Part shown: piece by piece, positions 1 to 6,166 of the stretch
How positions within the stretch are numbered: position 1 is the first letter of the stretch
How the letters are laid out: each line of letters opens with the position of its first letter
From: Gammaproteobacteria bacterium
GTDB taxonomy: Bacteria; Pseudomonadota; Gammaproteobacteria; Enterobacterales; Alteromonadaceae
Length of the DNA: 7,090 nt
Reading direction: 5' to 3'
Assembly: GCA_027484495.1 (NCBI GenBank)
Contig: JAIXSW010000360.1
Location: 1 to 7,090 of the forward strand
Made by a program: the position numbers and the translations under genes
Notes under the pieces: generated by a model
Databases searched by the model: none
What the model saw: only the letters and a program-made list of their open reading frames with translations
What the model was told of the DNA's origin: nothing

Positions 1-2
1 CT

Positions 3-506
3 GCAGTAAGTGCTGATGCGATGCTGACCAGCACAGTGGTGCTGGCACAAAAAACTTTTGCAGCCGGTACAATAACTTCTCAGTACAACTCACTTAAATA
101 TACTGATTTGACAGGATATTACGAGATTTTTGACAATCCTGTATTCCGACTGGATTTGGGCGTGACGGCGCGTTTATTACAGTCTGATGTTCGGTTGGCA
201 ACGCCTTCAACGGCGGCGGCACGTGATCTGTCAGTCGTATTACCTATGTTATTTGTCGATGCGGAATTCGGGCTGTGGCGCACCGATACTCACTGGTTTC
301 TGACTGGCAATTACAGTCGGTATCAAAGCGATCGGAATTATGACTGGCGCAGTGGCATCGCCTGGCGGTTTATTGATATTGCGATGTTTCAGGCGCATCT
401 GCGCGCGGGCTGGCAGCATGGCCAAACCAATGTCAGTAATCGCGATCAGTTAGATTTTGTCGCAGCCAATGATGGTGGTTTTATTGGAATTGATGTCGAC
501 TTTTAA
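3..506 (+). CDS. Outer-membrane beta-barrel protein, TIGR04219-like (5' end outside window)
   Basis: This is the C-terminal 167 residues of a probable small outer-membrane beta-barrel. The frame is open to the left edge, so the ATG at 21 is internal: it has no ribosome binding site and sequence continues in frame before it. Alternating polar and hydrophobic strands are visible, and the chain ends in Phe (residues GIDVDF), the usual signal for insertion by the Bam complex. A segment with YYEIFDN followed by RLDLGV (about residues 39-55), and LSVVLPMLFVDAEFGL (about 76-91), match what I recall of the TIGR04219 family of Vibrio and Shewanella relatives. Those proteins are about 240 residues long, so roughly 70, including the signal peptide, would lie upstream. 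The function of the family is unknown to me. The barrel call is firm and the exact family is likely. No clear terminator follows. Confidence 0.72.
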   Translation, partial: AVSADAMLTSTVVLAQKTFAAGTITSQYNSLKYTDLTGYYEIFDNPVFRLDLGVTARLLQSDVRLATPSTAAARDLSVVLPMLFVDAEFGLWRTDTHWFLTGNYSRYQSDRNYDWRSGIAWRFIDIAMFQAHLRAGWQHGQTNVSNRDQLDFVAANDGGFIGIDVDF

Positions 507-556
507 TTTTGTTAAAAAAATGTACGATAAATTCGTAAAACTAGCATCGCAGACGG

Positions 557-586
557 TTGCTGCAATAAAACCAACGCCGCTATACT
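557..586 (+). promoter_or_regulatory. Putative sigma70 promoter for the BarA-like gene
   Basis: A -35-like TTGCTG at 557-562 is followed after 18 bp by TATACT at 581-586, a good -10 match. Transcription would start near 593, giving a leader of about 60 nt before the chosen start at 652. It is the best promoter in the gap after the barrel gene, and suggests that the next gene is not merely read through from upstream. Predicted by eye only. Confidence 0.5.
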
Positions 587-643
587 GACGTTTTTCTTAT
601 GCCCAGCTCCTGCCGCGCTTTTGTGGGTGCCCGGTGGTGATTC

Positions 644-647
644 GGAA
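644..647 (+). promoter_or_regulatory. Ribosome binding site deciding the start of the BarA-like gene
   Basis: GGAA at 644-647 lies 4 nt before ATG 652 and 7 nt before ATG 655. No comparable Shine-Dalgarno sequence precedes the in-frame GTG codons at 634 and 637. This favours one of the two adjacent ATGs. Both give an N-terminus that leads directly into the first membrane helix. Confidence 0.4.
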
Positions 648-651
648 CCGA

Positions 652-2673
652 ATGATGCTCAAGCCTAAATTGCTTATTGCTCTGGCCATAGCCTTGCTGA
701 TGGCTGCTTTATCAGTCTGTTGGCTACAGTACCAGCAGCAGGCGAAAAATCAGCAAGTGCAATTGAGCCGGGTGGCAGAACACCTCAGTCATCATTTGAT
801 TGCAGAACCGCTTTATGCGGCAGAATTGATGACCTTTGCCAGAACAAATTCTCCTGTTGAGCTGCTAAGTCTGGAGTTGCTTGATACCAATGGGAAACAA
901 CTGGTTTTAGTCGGTGAGAGCTTAAAGAGCTCTTCACTCCTGGCTGGAGACCCTAAACAACAAAGTCCAACCCTGTGGCATCAGTCACTGAGCGATGGCA
1001 GACTTTTAGTGATCCGCGCAGCGGACCTGCCTGTGTCATATGTCTGGGTCTATTGGTTACTCGCTGCTGCTTTGACAATTTGGTTGGGTAGCCAGTTCAT
1101 GCAGCGTCGGCTGGAGCGGTTGTTCTATCAGATTTGGCAGAGTATTCCCGAGCCACATCGCAAGCAGGAACCGGCCGAAACTGAAGTTAATCGACTCAGC
1201 CTTGCTGTCCGGCAACTGGCAACACAACATGACGTAGCAGCCCATCAGGCAACACTGAATTTGCAGATTATGCAGAGTCAGCAAAAATTGCATGTGGAAC
1301 AACAGGCTGAGATCCGCCAACAATTAACGCAATCTGAGCGGAAAACCTTACAACTAAGCCGTGATTTGCAGTGTTGGCAGAGTCTGGCCGGTCAGGCCGC
1401 TCAATTGCCGCAAGCTGAATTGGCTTTTTGGCTGGCGATGCTAAACCGCAAACAGCATCAAACGGAAGCGCCCAACCTGGCATTGCAGGGCATCCCACAG
1501 TGGTTTGCACAAACGATCCGCACAATCCTGCCAATGTGGCCTGCAGGCATTTTGTTGTTACCCGACGAAGATCCGGATGCGAGCCGATATCAGGCCGAGA
1601 TGGATGGACAGCTCATGCAGCAACTGCTGCATTCATTGCTGTTGGCGGTGAAGCCACTGATCGATGGTAAAGAACTGTTGATTAGCTACCGCTTATACTC
1701 TGGCGCGCGCGATAAACTGCAATTAAAAATTCAATATGCTGGCAAGAGTCTGAGTGCCCGGAATCGTCAGGTGTTAGCGCAGGGCGGTCTGGCTGAACCG
1801 CACTGGGAAGATATTCCATTTGAGGTCTGCCGTGACCTGATGCAGCAACTGTCTGCTGAGATACAGATCCAGGAGCTTGCTGATTTGGGGACTCGTCTGG
1901 ATCTGAGTATCCGGGTCAGCGGACAACAGCCGTTGTTAAACCGCCGGTTTCAGAATTTGGTCATTTATGACCCAAGACCATGCCGGTTAGAGCTGTGGCG
2001 CCATAGTCTGCTTGGTGTCAGTGAGCAGGTTGTCGCAACCAATAGTTTACCGGAGCTGCAAGCTGCGTTAAAAAGTCGTTTGATTGATACCGTCGTGGTG
2101 CATTGGAACGATGAAGAGATGTCTGATAACGAATTGGCGGAGCTGCAACAAATCAGTAGCCGTTATCAGCTCATCTTGTTTGCGCCCGAAAGTTTACAGC
2201 AACGTTTTGGTACGCAGCCGTCCGGAACGCAGTTTATCTCGCCGTTGCTGTTAGCCGATCTGCAGGACCTGCCGCAACCAGGCAGCCAGTTTTCCAGCCA
2301 GCAACTGCTGATCGTCGATGACAATCCAACTAATCTGAGTTTTGTCCGCGCGATGTTATCAGGGCAGGGCATTAGCATTGATTTTGCCACTACCGGTCAT
2401 GAAGCGTTAAAAATGGCCAGTCATAGCCGCTACCAATTGATCCTGATGGATATTCAGTTACCGGATCTTAGCGGTATTGAAGTTACAAAACGGATCCGGC
2501 AATTACGTCACCACCAACAGACAGTTATATTGGCATTTACCGGGCATGCATTGCCGGAAGAGGCTGTCAGTTTCCGCCTCGCCGGGATGGATGACGTCAT
2601 GACTAAACCTTTAGACGCCCGCAAGATAGCCCATATTATGTCGCGGCTCAGGCCATTGGCTGAAACTCAATAA
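652..2673 (+). CDS. BarA-like membrane hybrid sensor with degenerate kinase core and intact C-terminal receiver
   Basis: This 673-residue inner-membrane protein (numbered from ATG 652) has the layout of BarA-type hybrid kinases. TM helix 1 is at about 6-27, a periplasmic loop at about 30-127, and TM helix 2 at about 128-149. Next come a HAMP-like stretch and a Gln-rich coiled coil (about 150-245). The HisKA/HATPase-like region (about 245-425) is followed by a pseudo-receiver (about 432-540) and a receiver (about 550-664). The kinase core looks dead. The H-box is replaced by a segment with Gln248 where the His should be, the N-box lacks its Asn residues (Ser328 and hydrophobics), and the G1 glycine box is lost. 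The final receiver keeps Asp556/Asp557, phospho-acceptor Asp600, Thr630 and Lys652. BarA's C-terminal Hpt domain is absent. It therefore probably receives phosphate from another kinase or Hpt protein. The family resemblance is clear, but orthology to BarA is doubtful. The 3' end overlaps the next, convergent gene by 26 bp. GTG 634 would add six residues. Confidence 0.85.
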   Translation: MMLKPKLLIALAIALLMAALSVCWLQYQQQAKNQQVQLSRVAEHLSHHLIAEPLYAAELMTFARTNSPVELLSLELLDTNGKQLVLVGESLKSSSLLAGDPKQQSPTLWHQSLSDGRLLVIRAADLPVSYVWVYWLLAAALTIWLGSQFMQRRLERLFYQIWQSIPEPHRKQEPAETEVNRLSLAVRQLATQHDVAAHQATLNLQIMQSQQKLHVEQQAEIRQQLTQSERKTLQLSRDLQCWQSLAGQAAQLPQAELAFWLAMLNRKQHQTEAPNLALQGIPQWFAQTIRTILPMWPAGILLLPDEDPDASRYQAEMDGQLMQQLLHSLLLAVKPLIDGKELLISYRLYSGARDKLQLKIQYAGKSLSARNRQVLAQGGLAEPHWEDIPFEVCRDLMQQLSAEIQIQELADLGTRLDLSIRVSGQQPLLNRRFQNLVIYDPRPCRLELWRHSLLGVSEQVVATNSLPELQAALKSRLIDTVVVHWNDEEMSDNELAELQQISSRYQLILFAPESLQQRFGTQPSGTQFISPLLLADLQDLPQPGSQFSSQQLLIVDDNPTNLSFVRAMLSGQGISIDFATTGHEALKMASHSRYQLILMDIQLPDLSGIEVTKRIRQLRHHQQTVILAFTGHALPEEAVSFRLAGMDDVMTKPLDARKIAHIMSRLRPLAETQ

Positions 2674-3565
2674 CGCTGCCGAACAAAGTCTGTAACGCCT
2701 GCAGGAAAAGTGGCTGCACGGGGCTGTTTAACAGGCTCATCAGTTCGGCGCCATTATTGGTAAATTTATAATACTGCAACACAATGCCGTTGGCTTTCAG
2801 CCGCCCCTGCAGTGGCATTTGCGGAAACATCCATTGCAATGGCTGTCCTTTATTCATCACGCCACTTTCAATTTCTGCCGGATGCAAGAGACCCAGATCG
2901 GTCAGACTGAGGATCTGAGGGTAAGTTAAACCGAATTGACTCAGATTTAACACACCGCGATGCCGGCCGCGGATCCATTGCCAAAATGACCCTTGCTGTA
3001 AATAGCTAAAATATATGTGTGATGGCTCCTGCGCGGAAACGCGGCAACTCAGGCTACTGGCCAGTTGCAACGCCTGAGCGTCCTTGTGGTGCATTTGACG
3101 TAATATATTCAGCGTTTTGTAAGAGAAACTGCCAGGCATACTGATCTCGGCGGCGAGGATGCGGGCCCAGAGTTTTTGCATCGACAACGCCGAAATGTTC
3201 TGGACCAGTTCACAGAAATGATAAAACCAATCTGGGTCCAATTCTTGGTTGACCGCTTGATCGGTACAATATTCTTGTGCCAGCACCATGACTTTTTCCA
3301 GGTTGTACTGTTGGCGCTCGACTGTCATTTGGCGGCGTCGTTCGGCGCGGGTACTCAAGGTGTCTTCAGGGACATCGAGGTCCGCGCCAACACCGGCGCG
3401 TGAGGAAAGCTGTTGATGTACGGCACTGGCCTGGCGTACTTGTTGAATAGAGATGGTATTGTCCTGGAGATCCTGGCGAGGGCGGGACGCCAGTTCCTGA
3501 CCGAGCTGGCGTTTTGCCAGTTGTCGTAAGCGTTGTTGGCCAGACATGGGTTGAATTTTGCTCAT
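2648..3565 (-). CDS. TIGR03899 family protein, cytoplasmic, function unknown
   Basis: This is a soluble protein of 305 residues with no signal peptide or membrane helix. The N-terminal third (1-100) is Gln/Arg-rich, charged and probably partly disordered or helical, with the cluster RAERRRQ at 73-79. The most recognisable part is residues 110-151: DPDWFYHF, then MQKLWARILAAEI, then PGSFSYKTLNIL. This block is shared, as I recall, by TIGR03899 proteins of Vibrio, Shewanella and Aeromonas relatives and by DUF2806 proteins. The C-terminal half (160-300) is a mixed alpha/beta region with no catalytic motif that I recognise. The start ATG (cat at 3563-3565 on the plus strand) is preceded by AGGA about 10 nt upstream; a second Met at residue 7 is a possible alternative. 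It is transcribed divergently from the c-di-GMP gene and convergently with the BarA-like gene. No biochemical role can be assigned. Confidence 0.8.
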   Translation of the reverse strand: MSKIQPMSGQQRLRQLAKRQLGQELASRPRQDLQDNTISIQQVRQASAVHQQLSSRAGVGADLDVPEDTLSTRAERRRQMTVERQQYNLEKVMVLAQEYCTDQAVNQELDPDWFYHFCELVQNISALSMQKLWARILAAEISMPGSFSYKTLNILRQMHHKDAQALQLASSLSCRVSAQEPSHIYFSYLQQGSFWQWIRGRHRGVLNLSQFGLTYPQILSLTDLGLLHPAEIESGVMNKGQPLQWMFPQMPLQGRLKANGIVLQYYKFTNNGAELMSLLNSPVQPLFLQALQTLFGSVIEFQPMA

Positions 3566-3597
3566 CAGAGACTATTCCTGCTGCGATTGCTGAGATG

Positions 3598-3627
3598 ATT
3601 GTATCGGCCCGTAATGACCCGTCGCCA
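3598..3627 (-). promoter_or_regulatory. Weak candidate promoter for the TIGR03899 gene
   Basis: Read on the minus strand, a poor -35 (TGGCGA, 3627-3622) is followed after 18 bp by TACAAT (3603-3598), a five-of-six -10 match. Transcription would begin about 25 nt before the start codon. The -35 is weak, so this is only the best of several poor options in the divergent region. Confidence 0.22.
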
Positions 3628-3674
3628 GAGATCCGGCTAAAAACATTTGAATTTATGCGGCCATCGGCATTTTA

Positions 3675-3685
3675 GCTGCCGCAGC
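3675..3685. repeat. Short palindrome GCTGC-C-GCAGC in the divergent control region
   Basis: A perfect palindrome with 5-bp arms and a single central base lies between the two divergent genes, about 20 bp left of the promoter-overlapping inverted repeat at 3702-3719. It could be a binding half of an operator, but at this length chance is a fair explanation. Confidence 0.25.
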
Positions 3686-3701
3686 AACCATTGGCTGACG
3701 C

Positions 3702-3719
3702 AAAATTGATTGCAATTTT
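3702..3719. promoter_or_regulatory. Inverted repeat over the -35 of the EAL gene promoter (candidate operator)
   Basis: AAAATTG at 3702-3708 and CAATTTT at 3713-3719 form perfect 7-bp arms around a 4-bp centre. The repeat covers the -35-like hexamer at 3706-3711, the usual place for a repressor site. It is not followed by a U-tract useful to any neighbouring gene, so an operator fits better than a terminator. The binding protein is unknown. Confidence 0.4.
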
Positions 3720-3735
3720 TACTTAAGGGTATAGT
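3706..3735 (+). promoter_or_regulatory. Putative sigma70 promoter for the receiver-EAL gene
   Basis: TTGATT at 3706-3711 and TATAGT at 3730-3735 are separated by 18 bp. Transcription would start near 3742, giving a leader of about 120 nt before the ATG at 3861. It is the strongest plus-strand promoter match in the 295-bp divergent gap, which holds no gene. Confidence 0.5.
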
Positions 3736-3781
3736 GTAATAAGGCACAAAATCAGTCGTTGATGTTGACTCACAGGTGGTA

Positions 3782-3853
3782 TGAACGGATACGTTCAGGC
3801 ACGACAACATGGAAGGCCACGCAGTGTTGCCCGGTGAGACTCTAAGGATAAGG
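3782..3853 (+). promoter_or_regulatory. Structured leader with three ANGGA motifs and the ribosome binding site
   Basis: The leader of the EAL gene contains a perfect 6-bp hairpin, TGAACG-GATA-CGTTCA (3782-3797). It also holds three copies of ANGGA, the core of CsrA/RsmA sites: ACGGA at 3785-3789 on the hairpin, ATGGA at 3809-3813, and AAGGA at 3844-3848. The last belongs to the purine-rich stretch AAGGATAAGG, whose second AAGG (3850-3853) sits 7 nt before the ATG and is the likely Shine-Dalgarno sequence. The arrangement suggests translational control by CsrA. The ribosome binding site is seen directly; CsrA control is inferred. Confidence 0.45.
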
Positions 3854-3860
3854 TCGTTGA

Positions 3861-6083
3861 ATGGTGTCAAAAGTAACAGATGATGATTTTCTGTTCCTCG
3901 CAGAAGACGATAACGTGTATACACCCGCGCCGCAGGTGACGGGTGAATGGCATTTACTGATCGTTGACGATGATGAAGAGATCCATACTGTCACCAGACT
4001 GGCGTTAAGTGACTTATTAGTACAGGGTCGCAAGCTGGTATTTCACCACGCCTATTCAGGCCGTGCTGCTATCGAATTCCTGAAGAAAAACCCTCATATT
4101 GCGGTCATTTTACTCGACGTGGTGATGGAATCTGATGATGCCGGTTTGCTCGTTGTTCAGCAGATCCGCGAACAGCTGGGGATGGACGAAGTGCGCATTG
4201 TATTGCGGACCGGGCAGCCGGGTTATGCGCCGGAAGAAAGTGTCATTAAAGAATATGACATCAACGATTACAAAACCAAAACAGAATTGACCCGCAGCAA
4301 GCTGGTCACATCGATAATCTCCTCGATTCGTTCATACCAGCAAATTCGCACAATTAATCAGAATAGGCTGGGACTTCAGAAGATTATCAATGCGGGTGCC
4401 AATTTGTTGGAACAGCATTCGCTGCACGAATTTTCCGAAGGGGTCGTAACGCAAATTTCGTCGTTGATCGGCTTGCACGCCGAAGGTGTGTTATGTGCGC
4501 AGATTGAAGACGACGGCTCAGCCAGTGAAAACGTCTATGTGCTGGGTGCGGCAGGGCATTATGCTCCCTATATCAAGTGCAAACTGGAACGGCTCGGTAA
4601 CGAGCGCATTATCCAGCAAATCCTGCATTGTCTGGCCGAGAAACGGCATATTTTTACTGCATTTGATACCGTCTTGTATCTCGGTAATGCCGAACACTGT
4701 GCGGCGGTCTATATTGAGACTAACCGGCCCATTGAAGATTTCGATCGTCAGCTGATTGAAGTTTTTTTAAGCAATATTTCAATCGGTTATGAGAACGTCA
4801 CGCTGTTTCAGCAATTAAAGCATGCGGCCTATATCGATCCGCTGACTAAAACGCCGAACCGAAACGAATACACGCAGTTATTGCAGGAAACCCGCCGCCT
4901 GGCGCCGGAGAATACCGTAGCAGTGCTGATCGATATCGACCATTTTTCGGACGTCAATGATGGCTTAGGTCAGGAAGTTGGTAACGAATTATTGGTATCA
5001 GTGACCCGTCGACTGGTCGGCACTTTTGGCGACGTGGCGCAAATTGCCAGGATTGGCGCAGATGTGTTTGGTCTGATCGGACCGGAAACTGATTTGACGC
5101 CACAGCGGCTCAATGCAGTGTTTGCCGAGCCATTTCTGGCGTCGGAGCATAGTCTGCAAATTAACGCGACCTTCGGTTTTTGCCGCCTGACTGATAGCGT
5201 GCGACAAGGACTGGGCATACTGAAACAGGTCTATATCGCCTTAAACCGGGCGAAAAAGAGCTTGGCGCAGAATTATGAGTATTACCATGTTGAGCTTGAA
5301 GATCAGATGGCTGAGCGCTTGGCTCTGTTGCGCCGACTGCGGCAGGACTTCAGTCAGGACAAGCTGGCGTTATGGTATCAGCCGCAGATTTCACTCAGTG
5401 ATAATAAAGTCATTGGCATGGAAGCGTTGTTGCGCTGGCCGGATGGGCAGGGTGGCTATATCTCCCCGGCTGTGTTTATCCCATTGGCTGAGTATTCGGG
5501 GTTGATTGTTGAGATTGGCGATTGGGTGATCCGCCAGGCTTGCCGGCAAATTCGGTATCTGGCAGAACAAGGCCTGGAACCTTTACGGATCGCCGTCAAT
5601 GTATCGATGCCACAATTCAGAAGTCCGCATTTCGTAAAATCCGTCATTGAAGCAGTTCAGGTATCGCAAATTGATCCGCAGTTGCTTGAGCTGGAAATTA
5701 CCGAATCTGTAGTGATGGATGAACCGAAAATAGTGATAGAAGCGCTGAATCAGCTCAAAACCTATGGTATCAAGGTCGCTATTGATGATTTTGGTATTGG
5801 TTTTTCCAGCCTGAGTTATCTGCAGCAGTTGCCATTGGATCGGATCAAAGTAGATCGCGCCTTTGTGCGCGATTTTGCCAAGCCAAACGGCTCTGTGATT
5901 GCAGAGACTATTGTCAGCCTCGGTAAGCGCTTAGGTCTGTCGACAATCGCTGAAGGGATTGAAACTCCGGAGCAGGCCGCGGCAGTTAAAGCTATGGGCT
6001 GTGACGAAGTACAGGGCTTTATGTACGCGAAGCCGATGCCGACGCCGGATTTGCTGGCATTTATCCGCAATTGGCAGCCCTGA
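3861..6083 (+). CDS. Response regulator: receiver-DUF3369-GGDEF(degenerate)-EAL, predicted c-di-GMP phosphodiesterase
   Basis: This is a cytoplasmic protein of 740 residues with no membrane helix. A receiver domain (about 30-145) has Asp36/Asp37, phospho-acceptor Asp86, Thr117 and Lys138. A DUF3369 domain (about 150-315), a GAF-like sensory module usually found behind such receivers, follows. The GGDEF domain (about 322-478) has GADVF at 399-403 in place of GG[DE]EF and no RxxD inhibitory site, so cyclase activity is unlikely. The EAL domain (about 485-738) keeps every metal and catalytic residue I can place: Glu521 of EALLRW, Asn580, Glu612, Asp642/Asp643, Lys663, Glu698 and Gln718. It should hydrolyse c-di-GMP to pGpG, with phosphorylation at Asp86 and perhaps GTP binding by the GGDEF relic tuning the activity. 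The start is supported by AAGG 7 nt upstream. No cognate kinase gene is adjacent unless an unlinked kinase serves it. The gene ends at tandem terminators. Confidence 0.92.
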   Translation: MVSKVTDDDFLFLAEDDNVYTPAPQVTGEWHLLIVDDDEEIHTVTRLALSDLLVQGRKLVFHHAYSGRAAIEFLKKNPHIAVILLDVVMESDDAGLLVVQQIREQLGMDEVRIVLRTGQPGYAPEESVIKEYDINDYKTKTELTRSKLVTSIISSIRSYQQIRTINQNRLGLQKIINAGANLLEQHSLHEFSEGVVTQISSLIGLHAEGVLCAQIEDDGSASENVYVLGAAGHYAPYIKCKLERLGNERIIQQILHCLAEKRHIFTAFDTVLYLGNAEHCAAVYIETNRPIEDFDRQLIEVFLSNISIGYENVTLFQQLKHAAYIDPLTKTPNRNEYTQLLQETRRLAPENTVAVLIDIDHFSDVNDGLGQEVGNELLVSVTRRLVGTFGDVAQIARIGADVFGLIGPETDLTPQRLNAVFAEPFLASEHSLQINATFGFCRLTDSVRQGLGILKQVYIALNRAKKSLAQNYEYYHVELEDQMAERLALLRRLRQDFSQDKLALWYQPQISLSDNKVIGMEALLRWPDGQGGYISPAVFIPLAEYSGLIVEIGDWVIRQACRQIRYLAEQGLEPLRIAVNVSMPQFRSPHFVKSVIEAVQVSQIDPQLLELEITESVVMDEPKIVIEALNQLKTYGIKVAIDDFGIGFSSLSYLQQLPLDRIKVDRAFVRDFAKPNGSVIAETIVSLGKRLGLSTIAEGIETPEQAAAVKAMGCDEVQGFMYAKPMPTPDLLAFIRNWQP

Positions 6084-6101
6084 AAATTGTAGGTACCGAA
6101 T

Positions 6102-6130
6102 AAAAAATGCCGCATTACGCGGCATTTTTT
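6102..6130. terminator. Bidirectional Rho-independent terminator
   Basis: Perfect 12-bp arms, AAAAAATGCCGC at 6102-6113 and its complement at 6119-6130, enclose a 5-nt loop. The GC-rich core flanked by A6 and T6 makes it work on both strands. It ends the EAL gene, whose stop is 19 nt upstream, and on the minus strand lies about 36 nt past the stop of the chemoreceptor gene. Confidence 0.9.
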
Positions 6131-6136
6131 ATGACC

Positions 6137-6163
6137 ACAGCGGCGTCCGCCGCTGTATTTTTT
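6137..6163 (+). terminator. Second Rho-independent terminator, plus-strand oriented
   Basis: Perfect 8-bp arms, ACAGCGGC at 6137-6144 and GCCGCTGT at 6149-6156, have a GTCC loop and are followed by ATTTTTT. The T-run is only on the plus-strand side, so this is a backup for the EAL gene just 6 bp beyond the first terminator. It ends 3 bp before the stop codon of the convergent chemoreceptor gene. Confidence 0.8.
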
Positions 6164-6166
6164 CGA

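Noticed and set aside
1..6. PstI-type site CTGCAG at the very edge, as a sign of a cloning junction
   Set aside because: A six-base site at an edge can be chance, and the reading frame runs through it without disturbance.
21..506. ATG at 21 as the true start of the barrel gene
   Set aside because: The frame is open to the left edge, no ribosome binding site precedes it, and the resulting protein would lack a signal peptide and the first strands.
501..537. AT-only hairpins just after the barrel gene (501-517 and 523-537) as a terminator
   Set aside because: The stems are 5-6 bp and A/T-rich, without a GC core or a following T-run.
634..651. GTG at 634 or 637 as start of the BarA-like gene
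   Set aside because: There is no good Shine-Dalgarno sequence upstream, while GGAA at 644-647 is better placed for ATG 652 or 655. It cannot be fully excluded.
1057..1534. Open frames on the minus strand inside the BarA-like gene
   Set aside because: They overlap a clearly coding plus-strand gene, have no recognisable domains and no ribosome binding sites; they are frame shadows.
3692..3713. Sigma54-like TGGC...TTGC promoter in the divergent region
   Set aside because: The GG and GC elements are not the required 10 bp apart.
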